From the NCBI RefSeq assembly GCF_946479975.1, contig NZ_CAMLIX010000259.1:1-6402 (forward strand): 6,402 bases of DNA, read 5' to 3'. This stretch comes from an uncultured Flavobacterium sp. GTDB lineage: Bacteria; Bacteroidota; Bacteroidia; Flavobacteriales; Flavobacteriaceae. The notes below the pieces were generated by a model. It saw only the letters and a list, made by a program, of their open reading frames with translations, did no database searches and was not told the origin of the DNA. This document shows, piece by piece, positions 1-5,358 of this stretch. How positions within the stretch are numbered: position 1 is the stretch's first letter; each line of letters opens with the position of its first letter. The translations under genes and the position numbers were made by a program.

Positions 1-364
1 CTTCGTGAATTTCATCAACATTTAAATCTCCTCCAGTTCCGTAGTAACTTTTTAATAATGGAGAAACCGCTTTGTACCAACGCTGTAAAACTCCTTTTTT
101 GCGAGGATCATTCGGGTCAAAATTTATTCCAGATTTAGCCCCGCCAATCGCCGGGCCTGAAACAGAGAATTTAACTTCCATAGTTTTAGCAAGAGACAAA
201 ACTTCGTTCATGTCTAAGCCTTTTCTCATTCTTGTTCCTCCACCCGCAGCTCCTCCGCGAAGTGAATTAATAACTGTCCACCCTTCGGCTTCTGTTTCTG
301 AATCTTTCCAATTAAAAACAATTTCAGGTACCTTGTTTTCAAATTGTTGTAATAAATCTTTCAT
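1..364 (-). CDS. Glu/Leu/Phe/Val dehydrogenase, N-terminal part (cut by window edge)
   Basis: This is an NAD(P)-dependent amino-acid dehydrogenase of the glutamate/leucine/phenylalanine/valine family, which interconverts an amino acid and its 2-oxo acid plus ammonia in the cytoplasm. The ATG is at 364-362, and 121 codons are visible before the left edge; the dinucleotide-binding domain lies outside the window. The visible part is the dimerisation and substrate-binding domain. It contains GGGTRM (residues 41-46), a MEVK segment whose K65 matches the substrate-carboxylate lysine, GGAKSGI with K77 at the catalytic-lysine position, a following DP (83-84), and GGDLNVDE (111-118), which probably supplies the catalytic aspartate D113. 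Family membership is clear from the GGxK motif and its spacing. Substrate cannot be decided here: the sequence around the lysines is intermediate between glutamate and leucine dehydrogenases. It has its own promoter-like site just after the terminator of the upstream gene. Confidence 0.88.
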   Translation of the reverse strand, partial: MKDLLQQFENKVPEIVFNWKDSETEAEGWTVINSLRGGAAGGGTRMRKGLDMNEVLSLAKTMEVKFSVSGPAIGGAKSGINFDPNDPRKKGVLQRWYKAVSPLLKSYYGTGGDLNVDEIHE

Positions 365-424
365 TTTGTTGTGATATGTTTATTTTGCGTAAATGTATAA
401 AATAGAATAATGTGAATAATGTAT

Positions 425-464
425 TTCGCAGCAAATTTAGCAAACAAAAAAGAAAAGCCGAAAA
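425..464 (-). promoter_or_regulatory. Candidate promoter of the amino-acid dehydrogenase
   Basis: On the minus strand TAAATTTG (439-432) is an exact match to the Bacteroidota -7 element TAnnTTTG. Twenty bases upstream of it is TTTTC (464-460), a one-mismatch version of the -33 TTTG element. Transcription would start near 426, giving a leader of about 60 bases. The -33 part falls inside the preceding terminator hairpin, so the two signals are packed together. Inferred from consensus only. Confidence 0.4.
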
Positions 465-484
465 CTATTTGGTTTTCGGCTTTT
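453..484 (-). terminator. Rho-independent terminator after the chalcone-isomerase-like gene
   Basis: A perfect 13-bp inverted repeat pairs 453-465 (AAAAGCCGAAAAC) with 472-484 across a 6-base loop. On the minus strand the stem is followed by a T-rich run (TTTTCTTTTTTG). It starts about 20 bases past the stop codon of the gene at 506-1081. The plus-strand side also ends in five T, so it could work in both directions, but no plus-strand gene ends here. Confidence 0.85.
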
Positions 485-505
485 TGGATATTTAAAAAAT
501 TAAGA

Positions 506-1081
506 TTATTGTCCTAATAAATGTTTTTTCAAAGTGTCATCAACTGGTTTGTCAGAAAGCCAGATTCCGAATAATGCTTTTTTGAAATCAAATCCTGGAA
601 TTTTACCTTTTAGAACTTCATTTTTAGAAACATAAACGTTTTGATCAAGAGGATTGTAAGCTAAAACAAAAACATCTTTTTCTGTAATTACGTCACTTAA
701 GTAACTTTTTAACTGCTCAATTCTAGGACGTAATTGTTCTAGATTGCTTCCTGCAGATTTTTCAAAACCTGTGTTCATAGCTTTTGTCAATTTATTTGAA
801 GAAACCATAGAAGAGGTAATTTCAATTCGAATTGCCATTTCGGTATCGCTGTCAATAATAAATTGCGGATCCTGACTTAATTGAGATAAATACAAAGCCT
901 GCACATAAACTTCCAACCACATTTTTGATCTTCCGCCTGCGCCGTTAAGTTGTAAAGTTTTGCCTTGAAACTCTATTTTTCTAGGAACAGTCACGCCGTT
1001 AACATCGATATGTGTTTGTGCCGAAACAGTAGAAAATTGCAAGCTTAAGAGGAGTGTTAGTAAAAGTAAAATCTTTTTCAT
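506..1081 (-). CDS. Secreted chalcone isomerase-like family protein
   Basis: A 191-residue exported protein resembling the bacterial chalcone-isomerase-like family (CHI fold). The first 21 residues form a Sec signal peptide: KK, a leucine-rich core, then VSA before Q22, a probable signal peptidase I site; there is no lipobox cysteine. The mature part starts with a short strand region ending in GAGGRSKMW (48-55). The stretch continues as VYVQALYL (58-65), the typical CHI-like strand with a conserved arginine (R51). The end, FGIWLSDKPVDD (171-182), is the characteristic closing motif of the family. Plant chalcone isomerases act in flavonoid synthesis, but bacterial secreted members have no settled reaction, and a lipid- or small-molecule-binding role in the periplasm is only a guess. 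It appears to be a single-gene unit, with a terminator just downstream. The ATG at 1081 directly precedes the signal peptide, which supports this start. Confidence 0.85.
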   Translation of the reverse strand: MKKILLLLTLLLSLQFSTVSAQTHIDVNGVTVPRKIEFQGKTLQLNGAGGRSKMWLEVYVQALYLSQLSQDPQFIIDSDTEMAIRIEITSSMVSSNKLTKAMNTGFEKSAGSNLEQLRPRIEQLKSYLSDVITEKDVFVLAYNPLDQNVYVSKNEVLKGKIPGFDFKKALFGIWLSDKPVDDTLKKHLLGQ

Positions 1082-1107
1082 GTTCTATCAATTATTTATT
1101 TTTTGGT

Positions 1108-1115
1108 CAAAAATA
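1108..1115 (-). promoter_or_regulatory. Candidate -7 element for the chalcone-isomerase-like gene
   Basis: On the minus strand TATTTTTG matches TAnnTTTG exactly and lies 26 bases before the ATG, giving a leader of roughly 20 bases. No TTG is found at the expected 17-23 base spacing upstream; the nearest is only 12 bases away. The call therefore rests on one element. Confidence 0.3.
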
Positions 1116-1380
1116 ATGTTAATTGCTCAATATTTATGTCATTTTGCAGATGTTTTTTTGTTTTGAAATGAATGTTTGATTTTTGTATTATATTAGTAAT
1201 CAAATTAGTAAGACTTGTTTTACGTAGATTTACTTGTTTTAAGAATTGTTTAACCTTGAACTAAGGAAAATTCATAAAAATAAGTAAGTTTTGGAGCTTA
1301 AATAAGGAAAGAAACAGTCAGAGATTTTACAAGATTAGTTGCGAGATTAATGCTCATTTCGATAAAAAGCTAAATAATTA

Positions 1381-1394
1381 CGAAAACGTTATCG
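1381..1394. promoter_or_regulatory. Operator-like palindrome, LacI-type appearance
   Basis: CGAAAACGTTATCG is symmetrical at 12 of 14 positions around a central CG (core AACGTT). This shape resembles operators bound by LacI-family repressors, which favour a central CG pair flanked by A/T-rich half-sites. It lies about 180 bases before the acyl-CoA dehydrogenase start and just upstream of two TAnnTTTG matches (1396-1403 and 1413-1420). No regulator gene is in the window, so the protein that might bind is unknown. Confidence 0.3.
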
Positions 1395-1430
1395 TTATCT
1401 TTGCTGATCTATTAATTTTGTATGCGCGCA

Positions 1431-1461
1431 TTGTAATTGATACTTTTAAAAAGTATCTTTG
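1431..1461 (+). promoter_or_regulatory. Candidate promoter of the acyl-CoA dehydrogenase
   Basis: TTG at 1431-1433, a 20-base spacer and TATCTTTG at 1454-1461 fit the flavobacterial promoter pattern TTG-N17-23-TAnnTTTG. Of the three exact -7 matches in this leader, it is the only one with a correctly spaced TTG. The start point would be near 1467, giving a leader of about 105 bases. A perfect palindrome (1439-1457) fills most of the spacer and runs into the -7 element. Confidence 0.45.
1439..1457. repeat. 19-base perfect palindrome overlapping the promoter
   Basis: GATACTTTTAAAAAGTATC has perfectly complementary 9-base arms around one central A (1448). It overlaps the first four bases of the proposed -7 element at 1454-1461. 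It could be a repressor operator. A weak transcript hairpin is the alternative, but the A/T-rich middle gives little stability. Confidence 0.45.
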
Positions 1462-1571
1462 AAAGCCTTGAACTGAAAAAGTAAGGACCTGAAAAAAACA
1501 AAAACATAAAAAAACCATCAACTAGAATTCGGTTTGAAAATTAGTTGAAAAAACATTTAAAGTATACTACT

Positions 1572-2714
1572 ATGGATTTTAATCTTACCGAAGAACATTT
1601 AATGATTCAGCAGGCAGCAAGAGATTTTGCTCAAAATGAATTGTTGCCGGGAGTTATTGAACGTGACGAAAAACAAATTTTTCCAACTGAGCAAGTCAAA
1701 AAAATGGGTGAGCTTGGATTTATGGGAATGATGGTAGATCCTAAATACGGGGGAAGCGGTCTTGATACCATTTCTTACGTTATTGCAATGGAAGAAATTT
1801 CTAAAGTAGATGCTTCTGCTTCTGTTGTAATGTCGGTAAACAATTCTTTAGTTTGCTGGGGGTTGCAGGAATATGGTACAGAAGAACAAAAACAAAAATA
1901 TTTGCCAGGTTTGGCTTCTGGAGAAATTCACGGAGCATTCTGCTTAAGTGAACCAGAAGCGGGAAGTGACGCTACTTCTCAGAAAACAACGGCAATTGAT
2001 ATGGGCGATCATTATTTAGTTAATGGTACAAAAAACTGGATTACGAACGGAAATACGGCGTCTGTATATTTAGTAATTGCGCAAACACATCCGGAATTAA
2101 AGCACAAAGGAATTAATGCTTTGATTATGACGAAAGATATGCCAGGTTTTTCTGTTGGTCCAAAAGAACAAAAAATGGGAATTCGTGGTTCTGATACGCA
2201 TTCATTAATGTTTTCTGATGTGAAAGTTCCAAAAGAAAACAGAATTGGAGAAGATGGTTTCGGATTTAAATTTGCTATGAAAACACTTGCAGGTGGTAGA
2301 ATAGGAATTGCTTCTCAGGCTTTAGGAATTGCTTCAGGAGCTTACGAATTGGCTTTGAAATATTCAAAAGAGCGTAAAGCTTTTGGAACAGAAATCTGCA
2401 ACCACCAAGCAATTGCTTTTAAATTGGCAGATATGGCTGTAAATATCGAAGCAGCGCGTCATTTATGCATGAAAGCGGCTTGGGATAAAGATCAGCACAC
2501 AAATTATGATGTGAGTGGAGCAATGGCAAAACTTTTTGCTTCGCAAGTGGCAATGGATACAGCTGTTGAAGCGGTTCAAATTCACGGAGGAAATGGATAT
2601 GTTAAAGAATATCATGTGGAGCGTATGATGCGTGATGCAAAAATTACTCAGATTTACGAGGGAACTTCTGAAATTCAGAAAATCGTAATTTCAAGAGCTG
2701 TGATTAATGGATAA
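1572..2714 (+). CDS. Acyl-CoA dehydrogenase (short/butyryl-CoA type)
   Basis: A flavoenzyme that oxidises an acyl-CoA to the 2-enoyl-CoA, the first step of fatty-acid or branched-chain acyl-CoA breakdown, passing electrons to an electron-transfer flavoprotein. The 380 residues match the usual family length. Both family signatures are present: LSEPEAGSDAT (125-135) and Q-x2-GGNGY through R351 to D355 (336-355). WITNG (156-160) is the FAD-contacting segment. The catalytic base is E363 in IYEGTSEIQ (361-369), the C-terminal position used by short/medium-chain and butyryl-CoA enzymes. The alternative helix position used by isovaleryl- and long-chain enzymes has no glutamate here. I chose ATG 1572 because MDFNLTEEH is the expected N-terminus; a frame from TTG 1545 would add nine lysine-rich residues not typical of the family. 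It stands alone, with its own leader and terminator. Exact substrate is unknown. Confidence 0.95.
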   Translation: MDFNLTEEHLMIQQAARDFAQNELLPGVIERDEKQIFPTEQVKKMGELGFMGMMVDPKYGGSGLDTISYVIAMEEISKVDASASVVMSVNNSLVCWGLQEYGTEEQKQKYLPGLASGEIHGAFCLSEPEAGSDATSQKTTAIDMGDHYLVNGTKNWITNGNTASVYLVIAQTHPELKHKGINALIMTKDMPGFSVGPKEQKMGIRGSDTHSLMFSDVKVPKENRIGEDGFGFKFAMKTLAGGRIGIASQALGIASGAYELALKYSKERKAFGTEICNHQAIAFKLADMAVNIEAARHLCMKAAWDKDQHTNYDVSGAMAKLFASQVAMDTAVEAVQIHGGNGYVKEYHVERMMRDAKITQIYEGTSEIQKIVISRAVING

Positions 2715-2737
2715 AATTAGGTTATCAATAGATTTGG

Positions 2738-2773
2738 AAACCCTTTCGACTTTTAGTTTGGAAGGGTTTTTTT
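2738..2773 (+). terminator. Rho-independent terminator of the acyl-CoA dehydrogenase gene
   Basis: A 10-bp stem (2738-2747 with 2760-2769, core CCC/GGG, one G-T wobble) closes a 12-base loop and runs into seven or more T ending at 2773. It begins 24 bases after the stop codon, so the gene downstream probably has its own promoter. Confidence 0.85.
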
Positions 2774-2855
2774 ATGAATATTCTATTAGTTTTCATAAGT
2801 TTATGCTTTCAAGTTTATTTTTATTCTAAAACCACTAATATTCAATATAGAAACC

Positions 2856-3833
2856 ATGAAAAAATTATACTTTTTACTTCCAATCCTGTTTGTAGCTTGT
2901 AAAACGAGTACGACAACTATAGCTGAAAAAGATTCAAAAACAGATTCAAAATCAACTGAAATAAATTATAAAGTAAATGAAACGGAAATTTCAGATTTCT
3001 TAAAGACACTTTCTTCAGATGAAATGGAAGGGCGTGAAACTGGTACAAGAGGAATCGAAAAAGCAGCTGTTTTTTTAGAAGATTTTCTAAAGAAAAATAA
3101 CATCAAACCTTATTTTAAAACCTATCGTGATACCTTAACCAATTTTAAAACACCCGCTTTTAATATTGTTGGAGTAATAGAAGGAACGGATCCTGAATTG
3201 AAAAAAGAGTTTGTAGTGCTGAGCGCGCATTACGATCATATCGGGATTGAGAAAAAAGACCAAGCAGATAAAATTAATAATGGAGCAAATGATGATGCGT
3301 CGGGAGTAACTTCTGTTGCAGCAATGGCTAAATATTTTGCTAAAACTAAAGTAAACAAACGCAGTATCTTAATTGTGTTTTTTGCTGGAGAAGAAAAAGG
3401 ATTGTTAGGATCAAAAAGTCTAGTTCAGAAATTGAAAGATCAAAATTTTAATCTTTACACGCAACTTAATATCGAAATGATTGGTGTTCCCATGAAAAGA
3501 GATTATCTAGCGTATATTACAGGTTTTGATAAATCGAATATGGCAGCAAAAATAAACGAATATACAGGGAAAAACACAATTGGATTTTTGCCTAAAGAAG
3601 CAGAATATCAATTGTTTTACAGATCAGATAATTATTCGTTTTACGACGTTTTCAAAAAACCTTGTCAATCAATAAGCACGTTTGATTTTGAAAATTTTGA
3701 TTTTTATCATCATGTTTCAGATGAATTTAAAGTAATGGATATTCCGCACATTACGGTATTTACTCAGGAATTATTGCCTGCTGTGACTAAAATTTCGGTT
3801 TCGCCGACACAAGAAATAACCATGACTAAATAA
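2856..3833 (+). CDS. M28 family zinc metallopeptidase, lipoprotein
   Basis: A predicted co-catalytic two-zinc exopeptidase (M28 family) anchored in the cell envelope. The start MKKLYFLLPILFVAC is a lipoprotein signal peptide with the lipid-modified cysteine at C15. A low-complexity Ser/Thr/Lys linker follows to about residue 40. EMEGRETGTRG (57-67) is the usual lead-in of this subgroup. The metal and catalytic set is complete: H125 and D127 in AHYDH, D146 in GANDDASG, E179 (base) and E180 (ligand) in AGEEKGLLGS, E207 in NIEMIG, and H285 in YHHVSDE. E207 stands where many relatives have Asp. No acidic run follows C15, so the simplest guess is a periplasm-facing lipoprotein, but this is uncertain. 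A terminator lies upstream; the SDR follows after 35 bases and may share its transcript. Aminopeptidase activity is likely, but substrate is unknown. Confidence 0.92.
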   Translation: MKKLYFLLPILFVACKTSTTTIAEKDSKTDSKSTEINYKVNETEISDFLKTLSSDEMEGRETGTRGIEKAAVFLEDFLKKNNIKPYFKTYRDTLTNFKTPAFNIVGVIEGTDPELKKEFVVLSAHYDHIGIEKKDQADKINNGANDDASGVTSVAAMAKYFAKTKVNKRSILIVFFAGEEKGLLGSKSLVQKLKDQNFNLYTQLNIEMIGVPMKRDYLAYITGFDKSNMAAKINEYTGKNTIGFLPKEAEYQLFYRSDNYSFYDVFKKPCQSISTFDFENFDFYHHVSDEFKVMDIPHITVFTQELLPAVTKISVSPTQEITMTK

Positions 3834-3856
3834 GAGGTCATTTTACAGCATTTGAT

Positions 3857-3868
3857 TATTTTTGTTGC
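3857..3868 (+). promoter_or_regulatory. Candidate leaderless promoter of the SDR gene
   Basis: TATTTTTG (3857-3864) is an exact TAnnTTTG match that ends four bases before the ATG at 3869. Transcription from it would begin at or beside the start codon. No TTG sits at the expected upstream spacing, and no Shine-Dalgarno sequence is visible. Read-through from the peptidase gene is the alternative. Confidence 0.35.
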
Positions 3869-4546
3869 ATGAAAAATATTATCGTTACAGGAACAAGCAG
3901 AGGAATAGGGTATGAATTAGCTTTGCAATTTGCTGAAGCCGGCCATCAGGTTTTGGCTATTTCCAGAAAAATTCCACAAACATTATTACAACATCAAAAC
4001 GTTACTTGTCTTTCAATCGATTTGTCTGATGAAAATGCTTTGCAGGAAGTAGATCAGTTTCTTTCTTCGACTTGGAAAAAAGTAGATGCCGTTGTTCATA
4101 ATGCAGGTGCTTTGCTTTTAAAACCTTTTGAAGAAACAACACAAGCAGATTTTGAAAGTATCTATAAAGTGAATGTTTTTGCCGTTGCTAATTTAACTCG
4201 CATTTGTATTCCGTATTTAGAAAAAGGAAGTCATGTTGTAACTATCAGTTCAATTGGCGGCGTTCGTGGAAGTTTGAAATTTGCAGGTTTAGCAGCGTAT
4301 AGTTCAAGCAAAGGAGCTGTAATTACGTTGACAGAATTATTGGCAGAAGAATACAAAGAAAAGGGAATTTCATTTAATGTTCTAGCTTTGGGTTCTGTTC
4401 AAACCGAAATGCTAAACGAAGCTTTTCCAGGATATCAAGCACCAATTTCTGCTGAAGGAATGGCGACATATATTTATGATTTTACACTTAACGGAAATAA
4501 ATATTTTAACGGAAAAGTTTTAGAAGTTTCTTCGACTAATCCGTAA
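3869..4546 (+). CDS. SDR family short-chain dehydrogenase/reductase
   Basis: A classical-type, cytoplasmic NAD(P)-dependent oxidoreductase of 225 residues, slightly shorter than the usual 240-260. The Rossmann motif TGTSRGIG is at 7-14, NAG at 78-80, the structural N102 in YKVN, catalytic S128 in ISSIGG, and Y144-x3-K148 as the active pair. R11 and R33 (SRK after the second strand) suggest NADPH preference, which is inference. The usual PG loop after the sixth strand reads LALGSVQTEM (172-181), with Leu in place of Pro. The end NGKVLEVSS (214-222) replaces the common GQxxxVDGG. It lies 35 bases after the peptidase gene and 67 bases before the SprT-like gene, all on the same strand. Substrate cannot be predicted. 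Confidence 0.93.
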   Translation: MKNIIVTGTSRGIGYELALQFAEAGHQVLAISRKIPQTLLQHQNVTCLSIDLSDENALQEVDQFLSSTWKKVDAVVHNAGALLLKPFEETTQADFESIYKVNVFAVANLTRICIPYLEKGSHVVTISSIGGVRGSLKFAGLAAYSSSKGAVITLTELLAEEYKEKGISFNVLALGSVQTEMLNEAFPGYQAPISAEGMATYIYDFTLNGNKYFNGKVLEVSSTNP

Positions 4547-4613
4547 TTAAATTTCAATTTTAAAATTCCAAATTCCAAACTTTTAACTTTTAACAAATAA
4601 CATTTAACTCAAG
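4547..4613. repeat. Intergenic spacer carrying one copy of the AAATTCCAAATTCCAA repeat
   Basis: The 16-base core at 4563-4578 is identical to copies at 5221-5236 and 5260-5275. It is followed by short CTTTTAA tandem repeats (from 4580). No hairpin with a T-run and no clear TAnnTTTG element is visible, so the SprT-like gene may be transcribed from upstream. Confidence 0.6.
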
Positions 4614-5216
4614 TTGAGCGACACTTTAGCAAAATATATTCCCGAACACGCAGTAAAACCCGTTTTCGATTTGATTGTGGCCAATCAGGTGCACTTGAAA
4701 ATCGTAAACGAGCGTCAGACGCGTCACGGTGATTATAGACGCGGACCAAGTGGAAAACATGAAATTACGGTTAATGCAAGTTTGAATAAGTATCGGTTTT
4801 TAATCACGCTGATTCATGAAATTGCGCATTTAGTTGCTTTCGAAAAGTTTGGACGAAATATAAAACCGCACGGAAACGAATGGAAATTTACTTTTCAGCG
4901 TTTAATGGTTCCGTTTATACGACCAGAAATATTTCCAGGACAAATATTACCTTTATTAGCAAGACATTTTAAGAATCCGTCTGCCAGTAGCGATACAGAT
5001 ACTACTTTGTCTTTGGCATTAAAGCAATATGATGCATCAAATGATAAAAATTACGTTTTTGAAATTCCATACGGAAGTGTTTTCAGAATCAAAAACGGAA
5101 AAATATTTAAGAAACTTGCTGTTCGTACCAAACGCTTTGAATGCATCGAAATCAGCTCAGGAAAAACATATCTCTTTAATCCAAATGCTGAAGTAGAGTT
5201 GATCAATATTCAATAA
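4614..5216 (+). CDS. SprT-like domain protein (zinc metalloprotease fold), TTG start
   Basis: A 200-residue protein of the SprT-like family, related to the protease domain of Spartan, which cleaves DNA-protein crosslinks in eukaryotes. The domain occupies about residues 10-120: RQTRHGDYR (34-42), ITVNASLN (51-58), then HEIAH (68-72) with catalytic E69, and PHGNEW (85-90) giving the third zinc ligand H86. Typical SprT proteins end in a four-cysteine zinc ribbon. Here the tail (about 145-198) has a single cysteine, C177, yet keeps ribbon-like spacing of strands (YGSVFRIKNGK, then KTYLF). The start is TTG at 4614: an in-frame stop lies at 4605-4607, and the next in-frame ATG is only at residue 98, inside the domain. 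The stop codon lies within the first unit of the downstream repeat. Function in bacteria of this group is not established. Confidence 0.85.
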   Translation: MSDTLAKYIPEHAVKPVFDLIVANQVHLKIVNERQTRHGDYRRGPSGKHEITVNASLNKYRFLITLIHEIAHLVAFEKFGRNIKPHGNEWKFTFQRLMVPFIRPEIFPGQILPLLARHFKNPSASSDTDTTLSLALKQYDASNDKNYVFEIPYGSVFRIKNGKIFKKLAVRTKRFECIEISSGKTYLFNPNAEVELINIQ

Positions 5217-5287
5217 AAAGAAATTCCAAATTCCAATATTTGGAAAACGCAATAAAAATAAATTCCAAATTCCAATACTTGGAAGTA
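5211..5287. repeat. Two tandem units of about 38 bases next to the terminator
   Basis: Unit 1 is 5211-5249 and unit 2 is 5250-5287. Each starts with CAATAAAAA, contains AAATTCCAAATTCCAA, and ends in a small hairpin with perfect TTCCAA/TTGGAA arms and a 3-base loop (TAT in one, TAC in the other). The first unit includes the last codon and stop of the SprT-like gene. The following terminator begins with the same CAATAAAAA. Confidence 0.8.
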
Positions 5288-5345
5288 CAATAAAAAAATC
5301 CCAAATTCCAGTTTTGAAATTGGAATTTGGGATTTCTTTTTATTG
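5288..5345. terminator. Bidirectional hairpin terminator between convergent genes
   Basis: The left arm 5288-5310 and right arm 5321-5345 are complementary over about 23 pairs, with a 2-base bulge and a 10-base loop. The central stem TCCCAAATTCCA/TGGAATTTGGGA (5299-5310 with 5321-5332) is flanked by T-rich tracts on both strands. It can therefore end the SprT-like transcript (plus) and the MlaF-type transcript (minus). It is composed of the same motif as the adjacent tandem units. Confidence 0.88.
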
Positions 5346-5358
5346 GAATTTAAAAAGA

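Larger units (their letters stand above)
1082..1571. other. 490-base gene-free stretch between divergent genes
   Basis: I find no convincing coding sequence on either strand; the plus-strand ATGs checked give very short frames (one from 1116 runs only 16 codons). There is no tRNA-like or known riboswitch pattern that I can recognise. The left part serves as promoter region for the minus-strand gene. The right part holds the promoter and leader of the acyl-CoA dehydrogenase. It contains several symmetrical sequences: an operator-like palindrome at 1381-1394, ATGCGCGCAT at 1422-1431, a 19-base palindrome at 1439-1457, and a hairpin at 1518-1548. A direct repeat of ACTTGTTTTA occurs at 1213-1222 and 1232-1241. 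Confidence 0.7.

Noticed and set aside
72..374. Plus-strand open frame of 100 codons
   Set aside because: It lies antisense to the amino-acid dehydrogenase, whose minus-strand frame carries clear family motifs; the plus-strand product shows no recognisable domain.
1116..1166. Short plus-strand frame as a leader peptide
   Set aside because: It is only 16 codons long, far from the next gene, and lacks any amino-acid run or attenuator structure.
1254..1474. CCTTGAACT direct repeats (1254-1262 and 1466-1474) as a target-site duplication around an inserted element
   Set aside because: The enclosed 200 bases have no terminal inverted repeats or coding sequence, and a 9-base match can arise by chance in this composition.
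1545..1571. TTG start giving nine extra residues to the acyl-CoA dehydrogenase
   Set aside because: ATG 1572 gives the normal family N-terminus and length, and the extra residues come from A-rich leader sequence within a hairpin.
5211..5345. Short repeats as a CRISPR array
   Set aside because: Only two near-identical units lie next to each other without unique spacers, and the block forms a terminator; there are no cas genes.
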